Shown here in pieces: positions 9,023 to 20,381 of a stretch of DNA of 64,000 bases (its first letter is position 1; every line of letters begins with the position of its first letter). The stretch lies in assembly GCA_002104985.1 (NCBI GenBank), contig MCGO01000013.1, positions 589,320-653,319 of the forward strand, read 5' to 3'. The translations under genes were made by a program, and so were the position numbers. The notes below the pieces were generated by a model. That model did no database searches, was not told the origin of the DNA, and saw only the letters and a list, made by a program, of their open reading frames with translations. This stretch comes from Rhizoclosmatium globosum (lineage: Eukaryota > Chytridiomycota > Chytridiomycetes > Chytridiales > Chytriomycetaceae).

Positions 9023-11541
9023 ATGTCCTTCGTGGCACCACTCAGCTCAACGTCGTCCGCTGCGACACTCGCAACTGGCGAATCCAATTTAGACCTTTTT
9101 CAGACATCTCCACTCAAAAACCAAGTTTATTCATTCCCCGCAAAACCAGTTCGAAGTGAAGAAAGCGATGACGACGAAGACAACGAAGAAATTGAAACAG
9201 CCGAGCGTTTAATTCAAAAGCTCAACTCGGAACGAAGTCACAGAGGTCCGATGGCAAAAGCAAAGTGAGTGGCTTAGTATTGAACTGTGGTGGGATAGCC
9301 AGAGTATACACCCACTCGTCTACATTCTTTCTGATATTTGTTAACATCTAACTCATTTTACGGTATAGGCCAAGAAAGAAGGGCATCGACGTGGATAACG
9401 AACTAGACACAATCAACAGAAAACTGCTCAATGTCGGAATCGACGAAAACGCGGTTGCAAACTCGATTCCCGAAGATTCTCTTTACCTACCAAACGACCC
9501 TAGTGCTATCAGATTCCTGGTTAGTCTTTTTTTTAGTTCAGAATGACGTCTGAGCTGAAAGCATCTCTGCTTCGGGCGGGATTCAGCTTCCAACCCACGC
9601 TCAACGAATCGTGTCGGCCTTGAATCATCATGTCCTGGATTACGTCTTGAATGCTATGAAGCAGATTAGAAGATATATGTGTGTTGGTGAGTTGCTGGCT
9701 TTTCGTTTTGGATGCAGTGGTGGAGGGGTTCTTGACATTGTCAACAGATGAAATCCCGGATAAGACTGAACGCGTGTTGGATCTCAATGTACTTCCTAGA
9801 ATTCGCGAGCTTTTGATTTCGTCTACTTCTCATATTCAGGTTTGGATTCCTCTCTTCATCTTTGTTTGACTTGAAGTTGATATAAAACACATGTAGTATG
9901 AAGCTTGCTGGATTCTCACAAACATCGCTGCTGGAAACTCTGGCCATACCTCTGCAGTCGTTAATTCAGATTTCATTCCACCTCTCATTGCGCTCCTCAC
10001 TTCTGAAACCGATCAAGTTCGTGTTCAGGCCGCTTGGGCTCTTGGAAACATTGCTGGGGACTGTAAAGAATACACGCAGTTACTTCTTGATCATGGAATC
10101 ATTCAGCCGCTCCTTGCTATTCCATACAGAATTTGCTATGACCGTAAAAAGGATATTCAAGCACGTCATGTAGTGTGTTGGGTTATCGCGAATCTCTGTC
10201 GATGGGACAATAAGGATTGGAAGCAGGTCTGTTGGTGTCGTTTTTCCATAACATGAAAATAACGTCTGAAAATAACAATAGGTCGAGCCGTGTTTTGAGG
10301 TCATTCAAGAGACTGTGTTGCGGTTTGACGATCAGGACGTCTTGTCGGAAGCTATTTGGGCCATGTCGAGAATCTTTCATGCAAAGAATTCTGGATGTGA
10401 GCAGTTGATTCAAGTTGATTTGATTCGCAAGTTGGTTCACGGAATGTGAGTTCACCGGCCGTTGTAATGCAAAGTCTAACCACTAATTGTATACTATGTT
10501 TTAGTAATAGCCCTCGTTTGTCGGTGCAGACGCCGGTACTTCGGTGCATGACGAACATCTCTGGAGACTTGGATCCATCGCACACACAGGTATGATATTG
10601 AGCCGTTCAACCAACGTTTCAGTCCGAGGCTAAATTCGACAATTAGGTTCTCATCGACGCCGGAATACTGGAATCTATCAAGAAAATTCTTTCAGTTGCT
10701 TACAACCACCAACCAGCCGTTATTGCTGAAGTCCTTCATTGTTTGTCGAATATTACCGCCGGAACAACGAGCCAAAAACAGGCTGTACATACTGTGGGAC
10801 TCTTTAGACACGTTCATGATTTGTTGGGGAGTAGAGATATGAAGGTCCGAAAAGAAGCGTGTCATGTATTGAGAAACGCGGTGGATCGTGATGCAACTCC
10901 TGAACATTTCCGGTATGATCTTATTTTGACTTGGGTGATGGAACTAAGCAGTTCTATGCAGAGACGTTGTCGGCTCCGAAGGAGAAATCTTCCTTCCTCT
11001 CACAACACTTTTAGCTGATTCACAGGGCGACCTTTCCAGCCAACTTCACGTCATTGAAACCCTGAACATTATCTTTAGCCGTGGAAACGAGCCCGAAATC
11101 CGAGCCTTATACCCCAACTTTGAAGCGGCTGTCACTGGCCAAAACGTGTACGTTACAGCCATGACGGAGATGTCGCCACAAAACTTTGCGAATATTTTCA
11201 AAGTCTACGAAGCCCTCTTCCTAAGTCCTGACGATGATCTCGCGCCGTTAATGGTTCAGTGTGTTGTTGCCGAACGTGAAGTGCAGAAACAGAATGGAGT
11301 TGAAGAGAAGAGAGTTGTGGATGCTGTTGTTGGACACTTTAAGCCTGGACTTTCGGGTGCTGATTTTGTGAAAGCCGAGAAATTGAGGAGGGCTGTTGCG
11401 AGAGATTTAGGGTTTATGATGGATCAGTATTTGCATGTTCAGAGGAAGAAGGTCGTAGATGATTTGATCGCGATGGATTTGATTTCTGGGGGTTTGGAAA
11501 GGCTTGTTGTTGCTGTTAGAGGGAGAGAAGCGCAGGAATAA
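9023..11541 (+). CDS. importin-alpha-like ARM-repeat protein
   Basis: I read nine exons: 9023-9264, 9369-9519, 9587-9686, 9748-9839, 9897-10226, 10282-10445, 10505-10589, 10647-10912 and 10962-11541. Phases join cleanly to about 669 residues. The middle shows ARM repeats of karyopherin alpha with the Trp/Asn ladder used to grip nuclear localisation signals (ACWILTNIAAGN, AAWALGNIAGD, VCWVIANLCRWD, CMTNISGD, CLSNITAG). The N-terminal 80 residues are acidic. Only a short basic patch (KPRKKG) is present where the Arg-rich importin-beta-binding domain should be. The C-terminal 130 residues match nothing I know. It is longer than the usual 520-550 residues, so it may be a divergent adaptor or a related ARM protein rather than the housekeeping importin alpha. 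Confidence 0.82.
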
Positions 11542-11689
11542 GGAGGAATTAATATTGAAAAGGGAATACTTGTTGATGGGTGGTAAATGTTTTAGTTTTC
11601 TTGATTAGAATCTTCATACATCAACTTTTTATCCAATCTCCAACTACGAAGCCACTTGCCTCCAAACCGACTGTCGCATTCCATAGAAC

Positions 11690-14600
11690 ATGGGAAATAA
11701 GGAATCTAAACGTAAGTATTGATTGAATGGATGTGGTTTCAAGGATGGGACATTCAACTACCAAACAGTGCAACCACCTCGAAAGCCTCCTGCCACTGTA
11801 ACAAATGCACCAAGAGTAAGCTTATACGTTGACAAGGATCGTCAAGGAGCGGATCCAGTCAGTTTCAGTGCGGACTTGACTGCAATCACAGTTGATCAAA
11901 CAGTTCCAATTAAAGGTATTGATCTCAGCCATGCCTCGTTTGTATAAATCTCTAAGTTGTGTTTAGCTCAGAATAAGGACCAGGTTGTCGTTCCTGTCCG
12001 CCCGTTTGAAATGGAAGACGAGGAACAGCCAATTGCCCTTTCTGAACCAACAATGGCCTGCCTGAAAGAAGAAGTAACCTTCAGTCTTGTATTCTTGCGT
12101 AACAGTCATGCTGAATACATCGCTAGATCATCAAAACGTTCGACTTCCCCACAGATGGAACGATGCGAATCTACTATACGATGCCTCCTTCACAGGTTTC
12201 CAACCGCAAATTGTTGTCCCCAAGGGCAGTACTTTCCAATATTCTCAAGAGAGTCAAGAATCCGGAAACGGATCTGGTCTTTGACTTCCATTCTTTTGCC
12301 ATTGTGTCAGTTACAAATGAACAGGCAAACACTATGCCAACTGTCCTGGAAATTTCGGAGTTTGATATTGATGCGCTTAAAACGGAGGTGTGGTTTATAT
12401 TTTCCGTGATATTAATCTCATAGATAGCCCTTTAGATTATGAAGCAGTTTCAACTCCCGAATCAGGGGTTTACTCTTCATTACATCGACAGCAAAACTCA
12501 GAGGAAAGTGGCAGTTGATAAATCCGAGGTGCTTGAACGTGCGATTCTATCGTCTTCAGTACTTGTTTATGAGCTTGCAACTGGCTTCACCCCATTGTCG
12601 GTATCAAGTGGGGCGATTTCGTTGCAGGACAGTTTCCAACAGGACGCAAAATCCCGTCAGCAGTATGATATCTTTATCTCATACAACTGGGGTACAAAGA
12701 GTGAGGTTACGGCTCTTGTTGAGCAATTGAAGCTTTCGATGCCATCTCTAAAAATTTGGATGGACCACAAACAAATGCAGGGGAATATCTATTCTGCCAT
12801 GTCCGGTGGGATCTCGTCAAGCAAACTTGTTCTTGCCTGTTTGTCGAAAGGATATTTGGTATGTTGAATGAAATGATTCCACACTTATACTTATCTGTTT
12901 CAGGAATCGGTAAACTGTAATATGGAAATCAACTTCTCAGCTGACTTGAAGAAACCTATCATTCCCGCTTATTTTTTCGACGAAGGCGAAGATGTCACTG
13001 GCTACAAGCAATCCTATGGAGTTCCTTTTATGATTACGGCCGGATCGTTGTACTCTGATTTCAAAAGATATGATATCAACTCTCCAAAGTGGCAATCTGC
13101 TTTCTCTGTCCTTTGCAACGAGATACGACACGTTTTACATCCCGAGCCTATCGTCGAAGAAGTTACTTCAGATTCTCTTAAATTATGGCTGAATCCAGTG
13201 GACTTTGTCGACGACATTCATGCATATGCTTCAGAATATGTGAAAGGAACGCGAATGTGGGTTGTTGATGCACTAAACGACTGGGTCGACACCGACGAAC
13301 GGGCCATGTGGATGAACGGAGGAGCAGGAACGGGAAAATCATTGATCGCTTATAGTCTGTTGGTCAACCTTCCGGATACATACAAAGTTGGATCGATATT
13401 CTTTTGTAGACACAATGATGAACGGAAACGTGATCCTATCGTTCTTGTCGCCACCATGATTTGGAATCTCTACAGTTCTGTTGAGTCGAAGGAGTTCAGA
13501 GATCATATTGAGACGGAGATGAAGGCTGATAATGTCCGTGTCAAGCAAGAGAACAAACAGAGCATTCTTAGAGACCCTGTGTCTGCGTTCGAGCGTATTA
13601 TTGTCGAAGGTCTCAAGAAAGTATCTCCTCAAGAGAGAAAACTGTTGATTGTTGTCGATGCCTTGGATGAGCTGGATATTCTGACACGTAAATCGGTGTT
13701 GACGATTTTGACATCCAAGACATCTGAACTTCCAAGTTTTGTCAAACTCTTGACGACGGGCCGCCCCGAAAGCGATATTTACCACAGCTTGCAATCCTTG
13801 AGTCCATTTATTCTTAGTCCCTCAGCTGAGAATAACAAGGCCGATCTTGACATCTACATTCGCAGTAAAGTAGAAGCGATGTGGACTAGATTCAGACCTG
13901 AGTCCGATGTGCTAATTGAAAAATGCTTCACGCTTCTGTCGGAGAAAGCGGATGGATTGTTTATTTATGCGCGTACCCTTTGCGAGTATCTTCGCCAACA
14001 GTTTCTATCTCCGTTTGACGCGCTTGAAGTGATTTCAACGTTCACAATCGGACCAGACGGTGTTTACACGGCAATTTTGGATCGCGCTTTCCAAGATGCT
14101 TCAGAGGGAAAACTTAATATGTTTCGTCGCGTATTCAGCGTTATTTTCGGTGTTCAGAAGCCGCTGGGACTTTTGAGTCTCGTAAATGTTGGTAACTTGG
14201 CTGAAGGTGAGGCTGAAACTATAGTCGCTGAAGTGAGTCTATTGCGTTTATTTGTTTTGATGAACTCACACATGAATATAGTTACGCTCGGTTCTTAAAA
14301 TCGAGAATGGGGTTATCTCAGTCATCCACAAGAGTTTCAAAGACTATTTGACCGATACTACACGATGTAATCCATTGCATCACATCAAATCCATTGATTT
14401 TAGCCTCTCGAATCGTTGTCTCGAAATTCTCTGCTCAAACCTTCATCAAGATATGGGCCAAGCGAACAATGTTCAAGAATACTCAAAAGCAAAAGGCAGA
14501 GAGTCACCTTACTTTGCCGAAGATGTACAATATGCCCTCGAATATTGGTCAACTCACTTTGCGCTTGCTTTTCAAGATTCAACCATGTCACAAGCTCAAA

Positions 14601-16579
14601 TCGACGTTGCCCTTAACAGTCTCCACAAATTCTGTACATCGTCATTGCCTTACTACCTTGAATCTCTCCTCCTCCTTAACTCTCTGAACTCAGTATTCAG
14701 AGTTGTTAAAACTGTCACACCCTTCCTCCCCAGCAGCTCAACCTCTCTCAACCTCCTAACTGACCTCCAATTCATAGCAACAAATTTTAGATCGCAATTA
14801 TTGTCTAGCCCGCATCAAGTATACAGACATGCGCTGATAGCCGTGCCAACAGAAACGGAGTACTACAAATTATACTCACACCTTGCACCTGCGCGCTTGA
14901 TTCTCGGTGCTGAAGCCAACTGGGGTCCTAAAACATTTATGGGACATACAGGAACTGTACTGGCTGTCTTGATTGGACCGCACGGGGATGTGTTCTCTGG
15001 GTCACAGGACGGAACTGTTCGGTTATGGGACTTTGAGAGTGGGGAATGCTATCGAACATTTATGGGTCATTCTAAAGGTGTTACTTCAATTGCGTATATG
15101 CCTGATGGGTTTTTGGTCACTGGGTCGTTGGATGGAAGTGTAAAAGTTTGGAATATTGAAACGGGAGTTTGTGAGCATTCGTTAGTGGCGTCACTGGAAG
15201 AGGATGTTGAAGTTATGTCTGTTTGTGTGTCTGGAGATAGAGTTGTTTCAGGACACAAGGATGGTCATATTCGAGTCTGGGATTTAGAAACGCGAGTGGC
15301 TAGAACGTTGGAGGGACATTCGCAAATCAAAATTTGGCGCACCGTGAGAACTCTTGCTGCGTCGAAGTCTCTTGTTGTTTCAGGTGGCCACGATTCGTTA
15401 GTTAAAGTGTGGGACTTGGAGAGTGGCAGTTGTATCAGAACGTTTGATGGACATTCACAGCTGATTCGATGTGTCGTAATTGGTGATGACGGCGACACTA
15501 TTATATCATCGTCCGACGATAAGACGATCAAGATGTGGTCTCTACAATCAGGTCTATGCCTAAAAACACTTGAAGCTGACAGCGAAGTATATTCAGTGGC
15601 GTTATCGCACGATGGTTCCAGAATCGCAGCTGGCTGCGCGTCTCAGAACAAAATCTTTATTTGGTCAGCAGTCATAGGCGAAAAGCTTACAATACTCGAA
15701 GGTCACTCGTTGGAAGTTCGTGCACTTGCGTTCTCATCAAATGATAAGATTCTAGTTTCAGGTTCGCGTGATGACTCTGTGCGCGTTTGGAATCTTGACG
15801 CTGCTGAGTCCTGTCAACCTGTTACACCTAACGAATGGAAAAACATCGACCAAGCTGCAATTACCTGTCTCGCTGCATCATCGAAAGCTAAAATTGTTGT
15901 TTCTGGCTCATATGATGGACAAATTGACATTTGGTCAACGGAAACTGGGAAACTCTTGAAAACATTGAAACAGAACTGGGGATTCAAGAATGTTATCAGG
16001 GCGTTAGTTATATCGCCTGACGCTAAGCTGATTGCAACAGTAAACTATGAATGTGAAGTGTGTGTATGGGACTGGGAGAATGGGAAAAAGGTGTCATCAT
16101 GGAGACACAAGGGATACGTTCAAAGTGTCGGAGTTTCTGCTGATGGATTGACAATCGCATCAGCCGGTATTGATAAAGTAGTCAAAGCTCGAGTATTAAC
16201 AAAACAACCAAAATCTGCCGATGACGAATCGTCTTCGGAGGACGAAACGGCGAGTGAAAACAATCAGTTGATGAAGGATATAGCGCTTTCGGCAAAGGAG
16301 TTTATCGAGCAAGAAGAATATGTCGCAGTCGATTTCAAAACGATTCCCTTTGAAGGCGAATACAATCCGGTGTTTAGCAAACTAGGTATCGTGATACCTC
16401 CTGGATCAGAACGTCTGATGTTTGATCCCGAAGAATGGATTCTATTGAAAGACGGGAATCACCATGACCGACTATTTGATTCGCGAATGGAACGTACCGA
16501 TGCATCTGGAGACTTAATTTGCTGGACGCATCTTGACGACTACAAGATTTACGCTTTGGAATTAGTTTCAAATGAGTAA
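11690..16579 (+). CDS. TIR-NACHT-WD40 NLR-like protein with an N-myristoylation signal
   Basis: Seven exons: 11690-11711, 11769-11915, 11967-12088, 12127-12387, 12436-12858, 12904-14232 and 14282-16579. Phases agree throughout, giving about 1533 residues. It starts MGNKESK, fitting the Met-Gly-x3-Ser-Lys myristoylation pattern. Residues about 170-237 resemble a PB1/ubiquitin-like fold. A TIR domain follows at about 260-390 (YDIFISYNWG, LKIWMDHKQMQGN, KPIIPAYF), with Glu333 at the position of the TIR NADase glutamate. NACHT has Walker A GGAGTGKS at 464-471 and Walker B LLIVVDALDELD at 572-583. The winged-helix end reads VIHKSFKDYL. Nine or ten WD40 blades occupy about 985-1408 (VRLWDF, VKVWNI, IRVWDL and others). 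The last 120 residues are acidic, then unassigned. STAND proteins of this layout sense ligands through the repeats and signal through the N-terminus; a membrane-tethered immune or cell-death receptor is inferred. Confidence 0.92.
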
Positions 16580-16946
16580 CTTTAATAAATCACCTGTATT
16601 TACAATGTAAATTTTATAACTTCTTGATATATTCGCCATCCTGCTACAAGCTGAACATATAATACGCATAAATCTTTGTACTGTGTCCTAGATGTCCTAG
16701 ATACGTTGTGCAGCTAAGTGAGTTGGTTGTTGTGTGGGTGAAGATCATAGTATTCTGGACTTTCCATATTCCATTCTTGACTGCAAAGGACCAAGGGATA
16801 GACAATTAACGCGTATATGGTAAAGGAAACCTTTTCTAAAACTGTGTCATACAGCTGAAAGCCCATGTGGTTGGTTTGTTGATGACAACCCAACCCACCT
16901 CCATCACACCTCCATCAACCTTCCCCATCACCTCCAATAAAACAAG
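16580..16946. other. intergenic, nothing recognised
   Basis: This is the 3' flank of the NLR-like gene and the downstream side of tRNA-Leu. No supported gene or repeat is visible. Confidence 0.5.
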
Positions 16947-17028
16947 TGAGCAGAGTGGGATTCGAACCCACGCCTACGAATAGATCACGGCCTTAACGTG
17001 ACGCCTTAGACCGCTCGGCCATCTGCCC
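16947..17028 (-). tRNA. tRNA-Leu (anticodon AAG)
   Basis: Read on the minus strand, the acceptor stem GGGCAGA pairs with TCTGCTC (one G-T pair), with A as discriminator. The anticodon stem TCACG/CGTGA encloses TTAAGGC, giving AAG. A long variable arm of the class II type and a T arm GTGGG-TTCGAAT-CCCAC complete an 82-nt tRNA. No intron is present. Confidence 0.95.
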
Positions 17029-17544
17029 GTTACAGCTTTTTTCGTTGTGTAGTGTAATTTATAGCATATTTTAACAGGAAAATCTGCGGACATTTTCTAT
17101 CATTCTTATACTGTTTCAAATTTTGGTGGAGGGGTTAACTGTTTCAGGTGCGCGTATTCTAGACGGCGTTTCAGATTTTTGGAAAGGAACTTTGTCAACC
17201 TCAAGAAAAACTGAAGGACTAAAACTATCCATTCTACGATAAAGGAGCGGATTCATATTCTTTCGATTCGCTAGTTGATGGGACTCAAGCAGGGAAGTCA
17301 GTGATGCACCCAGAATTCTTTTCCATTGACATCAAAAACAAACAATTACAGTGCGGAGACAAATTCACAATTTGCGTGATATATTCCAATGGAGTCGAAG
17401 TTGTTATATCTCTTTACTCTCTCCCGTCGCCGTCTCTGTATCTCTGGCGACTTCCTGTCGATAAGACATCCCCCAAATTAAGTTTCTTTGCGAATGGCTA
17501 GGCTCATTCTTTAATCTGACCACGTTACAAACCGAACCCTCTTT
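17029..17544. other. intergenic, nothing firm
   Basis: This is the upstream flank of tRNA-Leu and the 3' flank of the minus-strand LRR gene. Short frames exist but have no recognisable content. Confidence 0.45.
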
Positions 17545-18156
17545 CTATCGAGGCCTCTCGTATTCCACTGGTTTACTCTTCGTATTGTTGTCTTTTATTA
17601 GCACTGTTAATGAAACCCCTGAGATCTCAATAGATAATGAATTCGCATCTCTGGCATTTTCTCGCACACGTCGAGGAATAATATAATCCATACCAGGATT
17701 CGGAAACAGATTGAGTTTCGCGAGATTCTCGAGTTCAGCAATTTCATCTGGCAGAGAACCCGATAACCAATTCCTTTCTAACGTCAATTTCACGAGTTGC
17801 CGTAAGTGACCAATATCTGGGTGTATTTGTCCTGTGAGTCTGTTGTCACCGAGATACAAAGACCGAAGACTTGTGAGACGGTATAGAGCAAGTGGAATTG
17901 GGCCCGTGAGTAAATTAATATTCGCAATTAGGACTTCCAGGTTGCGCAAGTTCCCGATAGATTCAGGAATGAAACCAGAGAACTGGTTTCTGTCAATGAA
18001 GAGGAGGCTGAGGTGTGGGAAGGAACCAATCCAGTGTATGTGACCACTGAATTGGTTTTGAGACAGGTTGAGTATTTCGAGGTGTTTGAGTTGTGAGATG
18101 GATTCTGGAATGCGGCATTCATGAAGCTCGTCTTCCAGATCGTCTTCCATCTCCAT
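17545..18156 (-). pseudogene. C-terminal half of a split plant-type LRR protein
   Basis: About 203 codons with five or six leucine-rich repeats of the plant-type consensus LxxNxLxGxIPxxIGxLxxL, for example NQFSGFIPESIGNLRNLEVL and NRLTGQIHPDIGHLRQL. A short tail without an obvious membrane anchor follows. The repeats continue the register of the upstream frame at 18435-19262, so both are probably parts of one gene broken by the 18157-18434 insertion. The first residues come from a tandem GGAGATGGAAGACGA repeat, so the apparent ATG is probably not a real start. It could be a separate exon if the intervening DNA is spliced, but I see no convincing intron signals. Confidence 0.6.
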
Positions 18157-18434
18157 CCATTATCTCTTCTCGTCTTCCATCTCCATTGTAACTTATTCTG
18201 AGTAAAACTTCTTATTGATTTCAACTCTGGATTCGAACTACGGATGTTCACATCTGTTGGAGTACTCCCTTCTGGATAGACTACGGAACTGGTTGAGAGC
18301 ATAGAAGTTACAATTAACTAATAAGGTATTAAGAGTACACATATTAACAAAGCCCAACATCACAACCATTGTCCAAAAGGGGGGGGTTCGAGGGGGGTTT
18401 TTAGGGGGGAAGGAAGGGGGGGGCTCGTCCCCCC
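18157..18434. repeat. G-rich insertion splitting the LRR gene
   Basis: The segment lies between copies of CTTCCATCTCCA (18145-18156, 18175-18186 and 18454-18465). It contains a 10-bp inverted repeat ATTGTAACTT/AAGTTACAAT (18185-18194 and 18305-18314), then four G runs of 8, 6, 6 and 8 (18379-18423) and a C run (18429-18435). The inverted repeat could mark a small MITE-like or solo-LTR-like element, but no target duplication fits cleanly. Confidence 0.5.
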
Positions 18435-19262
18435 CTAATAATAGTGGCGCCCCCTTCCATCTCCACTTTGAATGGAGATCTTCTGGAATATCTTCCGGAA
18501 AATATAGGGTAGAATGGGTCCGTTGAAGCTGTTTTGGTGTAGGCGTAGCTCAGTCAAGGTTGTCAGTTTGCCGATTTCGGAGGGGACTGGACCTGAAAGG
18601 CGATTGTTGTTTAGATTGAGCAGAGTAAGCTGCTTCAAGGCAAACAGGTCAACTGGAATGGATCCAACGAAGTTGCAGTCTTCAAGCTTCAACTGAGTCA
18701 AGTGTTCCAACGAGCCAATTATGGATGGTATAGTTCCTGCATTCGGAACAATACCCGGAATCATGAGGCCAGTCAGTGATTGGAAACCCAGAGTGATTGT
18801 TTCGAGGGGTCCCTTTGGCGTTGTTCCAAACAGGCCTTTAAGGTCAACTGAAGCTACATTCGACAGGAACAAGTGAGCATATTCGGCTTGATAGTTCCCT
18901 GGCCACTTCAGGCAAGCAATGTTGTATTCAGCCCTTGGATCAGCAGCCAAAGTATCTGGTGACTGGTCGATTCGAGTTGAAGTGGTGTCGAGTGAGTGAT
19001 CGTAGCCAAAGAAAGCTTCCAAGTTCACAGCGACAAAGTGCCGATCGCTCAAGCAAATGTTGATCCAGCGACAAAGGCGACGGTGGCGCTGGGCCTGGTT
19101 TGGCGGCAGTAGCGAAAAGATGGTTTGGACAATCTCGGCTGGAAGACGTGTTTGGAGCGGACTTGTTGAACTGGGTGCTGGCAGTGGGTGCATGGCAAGA
19201 TGCGGTAGTGTTGGTAGTGATGCTGGCGGGAGAGACTGCCAAAGCTCACGGAGTTGGTCCAT
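18435..19262 (-). CDS. F-box-like/LRR protein, N-terminal part (truncated)
   Basis: A 275-codon frame starts at 19262. Residues about 38-75 (LPAEIVQTIFSLLPP, then RLCRWINICLSDRHFVAVNLEAFF) resemble an F-box-like segment. Residues about 165-260 carry plant-type LRRs (IPSIIGSLEHLTQLKLED, NNNRLSGPVPSEIGKLTTL). After NSFNGPILPYIF the LRR register ends, and the frame runs into a tandem repeat and a low-complexity G-rich stretch, stopping at 18435. The missing repeats are found in the downstream minus-strand frame at 17545-18156. Proteins of this kind may serve as recognition or ubiquitin-ligase adaptor proteins; the substrate is unknown. Confidence 0.65.
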   Translation of the reverse strand: MDQLRELWQSLPPASLPTLPHLAMHPLPAPSSTSPLQTRLPAEIVQTIFSLLPPNQAQRHRRLCRWINICLSDRHFVAVNLEAFFGYDHSLDTTSTRIDQSPDTLAADPRAEYNIACLKWPGNYQAEYAHLFLSNVASVDLKGLFGTTPKGPLETITLGFQSLTGLMIPGIVPNAGTIPSIIGSLEHLTQLKLEDCNFVGSIPVDLFALKQLTLLNLNNNRLSGPVPSEIGKLTTLTELRLHQNSFNGPILPYIFRKIFQKISIQSGDGRGRHYY

Positions 19263-19542
19263 GCCACAATCTTAGCTTCGGATTTGATTTGAAACCAATC
19301 AGATAAATGACCCGATCCGCAGCATATAATATTGAAATAAAAAAAGAGCTATTGGAAACAGAAAAGGCACGGTTGAATGAGTATCGGAGTTTCTATAAAA
19401 ATGTCTGAAGTTGACAATCTTCTTGCATCTTGATCGAATATTAATCAAGAATTTCCATTTTGATTTACTCGTTTATTTCTCTCCATGCAAAAGCGCCACG
19501 TTATTGGTGAATCTCGTTACAGTTTTTCCGCTTTCGCAAAAA

Positions 19543-20369
19543 ATGATCCGCTACATTGGACTCACAGCACCTCATCTGTTGCTCCTTGCAGCTCCTCTTG
19601 CCGCCTCGTCTCCTCTCAAGTCCGTCGGTTTATTGGTAGCGACGAAATGTCTTCCAATTGCTGTTCTCGCTCAAGGTTCGACACAGTCACAACCCAATTA
19701 CTTTCTTATACACTCGTTTATTTAGAAACGTATGCTAAGAACAAAACTCTTGCGGTTGGTTTGGGACTTTCTATGGTTGGGGACTTGTTCCTCGGGTTGG
19801 GGTGAGCCTTGTTTCTTGATAATCGACATCCACTTGACACCCTTGTTACAGCCATGAGCATTACTTTATGCATGGACTGGTCTCGTTCCTTGCTGCCCAC
19901 GTTGCGTACATCAAAGGTGCTCAGGAATATAAGCCTCCCCTCGCGCCATGGACTTTGGCGGGTATTGGTGCGACTGCCGCGGCTATTTTCGGAGGAGTGA
20001 TCTTGCCTGATGGTATAGAAGCTTTGTTGTCATCGAGAGTATGCGTGTTATTAATTGTGTGTAGTTCCTGGCGATCTCAAGGTTCCTGTTGTCGTTTACC
20101 TCAGTGCGTTAGTTGGAATGGCATGGAGATTTGGTGCTCGCTACCAACAAACTCGTGCACTTGTGGGTAACAAGGAGCGCAGCATGGTCCCAAAGAGTGT
20201 TCTCGTTCAACATGAAAAGGCCAAGTGGGGTGCTGCTGGATCGATTCTGTTCCTTGTTTCTGATGGGTTGTTGGCTTACAACAAGTTTGTTGCTCCAATT
20301 CCAGGAGACAACTTGTTGATTATGGTTACGTACTATGGTGCTCAGATTGCAATCGCCAAGAGTGCTTAA
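19543..20369 (+). CDS. TMEM86/YhhN-family membrane protein (lysoplasmalogenase-like)
   Basis: Four exons: 19543-19675, 19726-19801, 19852-20012 and 20065-20369, phases consistent, 224 residues. It is predicted to have about seven or eight membrane helices. Family-typical positions are visible: a Lys after the second helix (ATKCLPIAVL), GDLFLGLG, FMHGLVSFLAAHVAYI with conserved histidines, and LFLVSDGLLAYNKF near the end. Characterised animal TMEM86 proteins hydrolyse the vinyl-ether bond of lysoplasmalogens in the ER. Whether this fungal member has that substrate is unknown. The length matches the family. The acetyltransferase start codon lies only 12 nt beyond this stop codon. Confidence 0.78.
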
Positions 20370-20381
20370 ATAGGAAATAAA

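Noticed and set aside
18185..18314. Possible solo LTR or MITE with ATTGTAACTT inverted ends
   Set aside because: No clean target duplication on either side; a B-box-like GTTCGAATCC inside does not fold as a tRNA. Kept only as part of the insertion.
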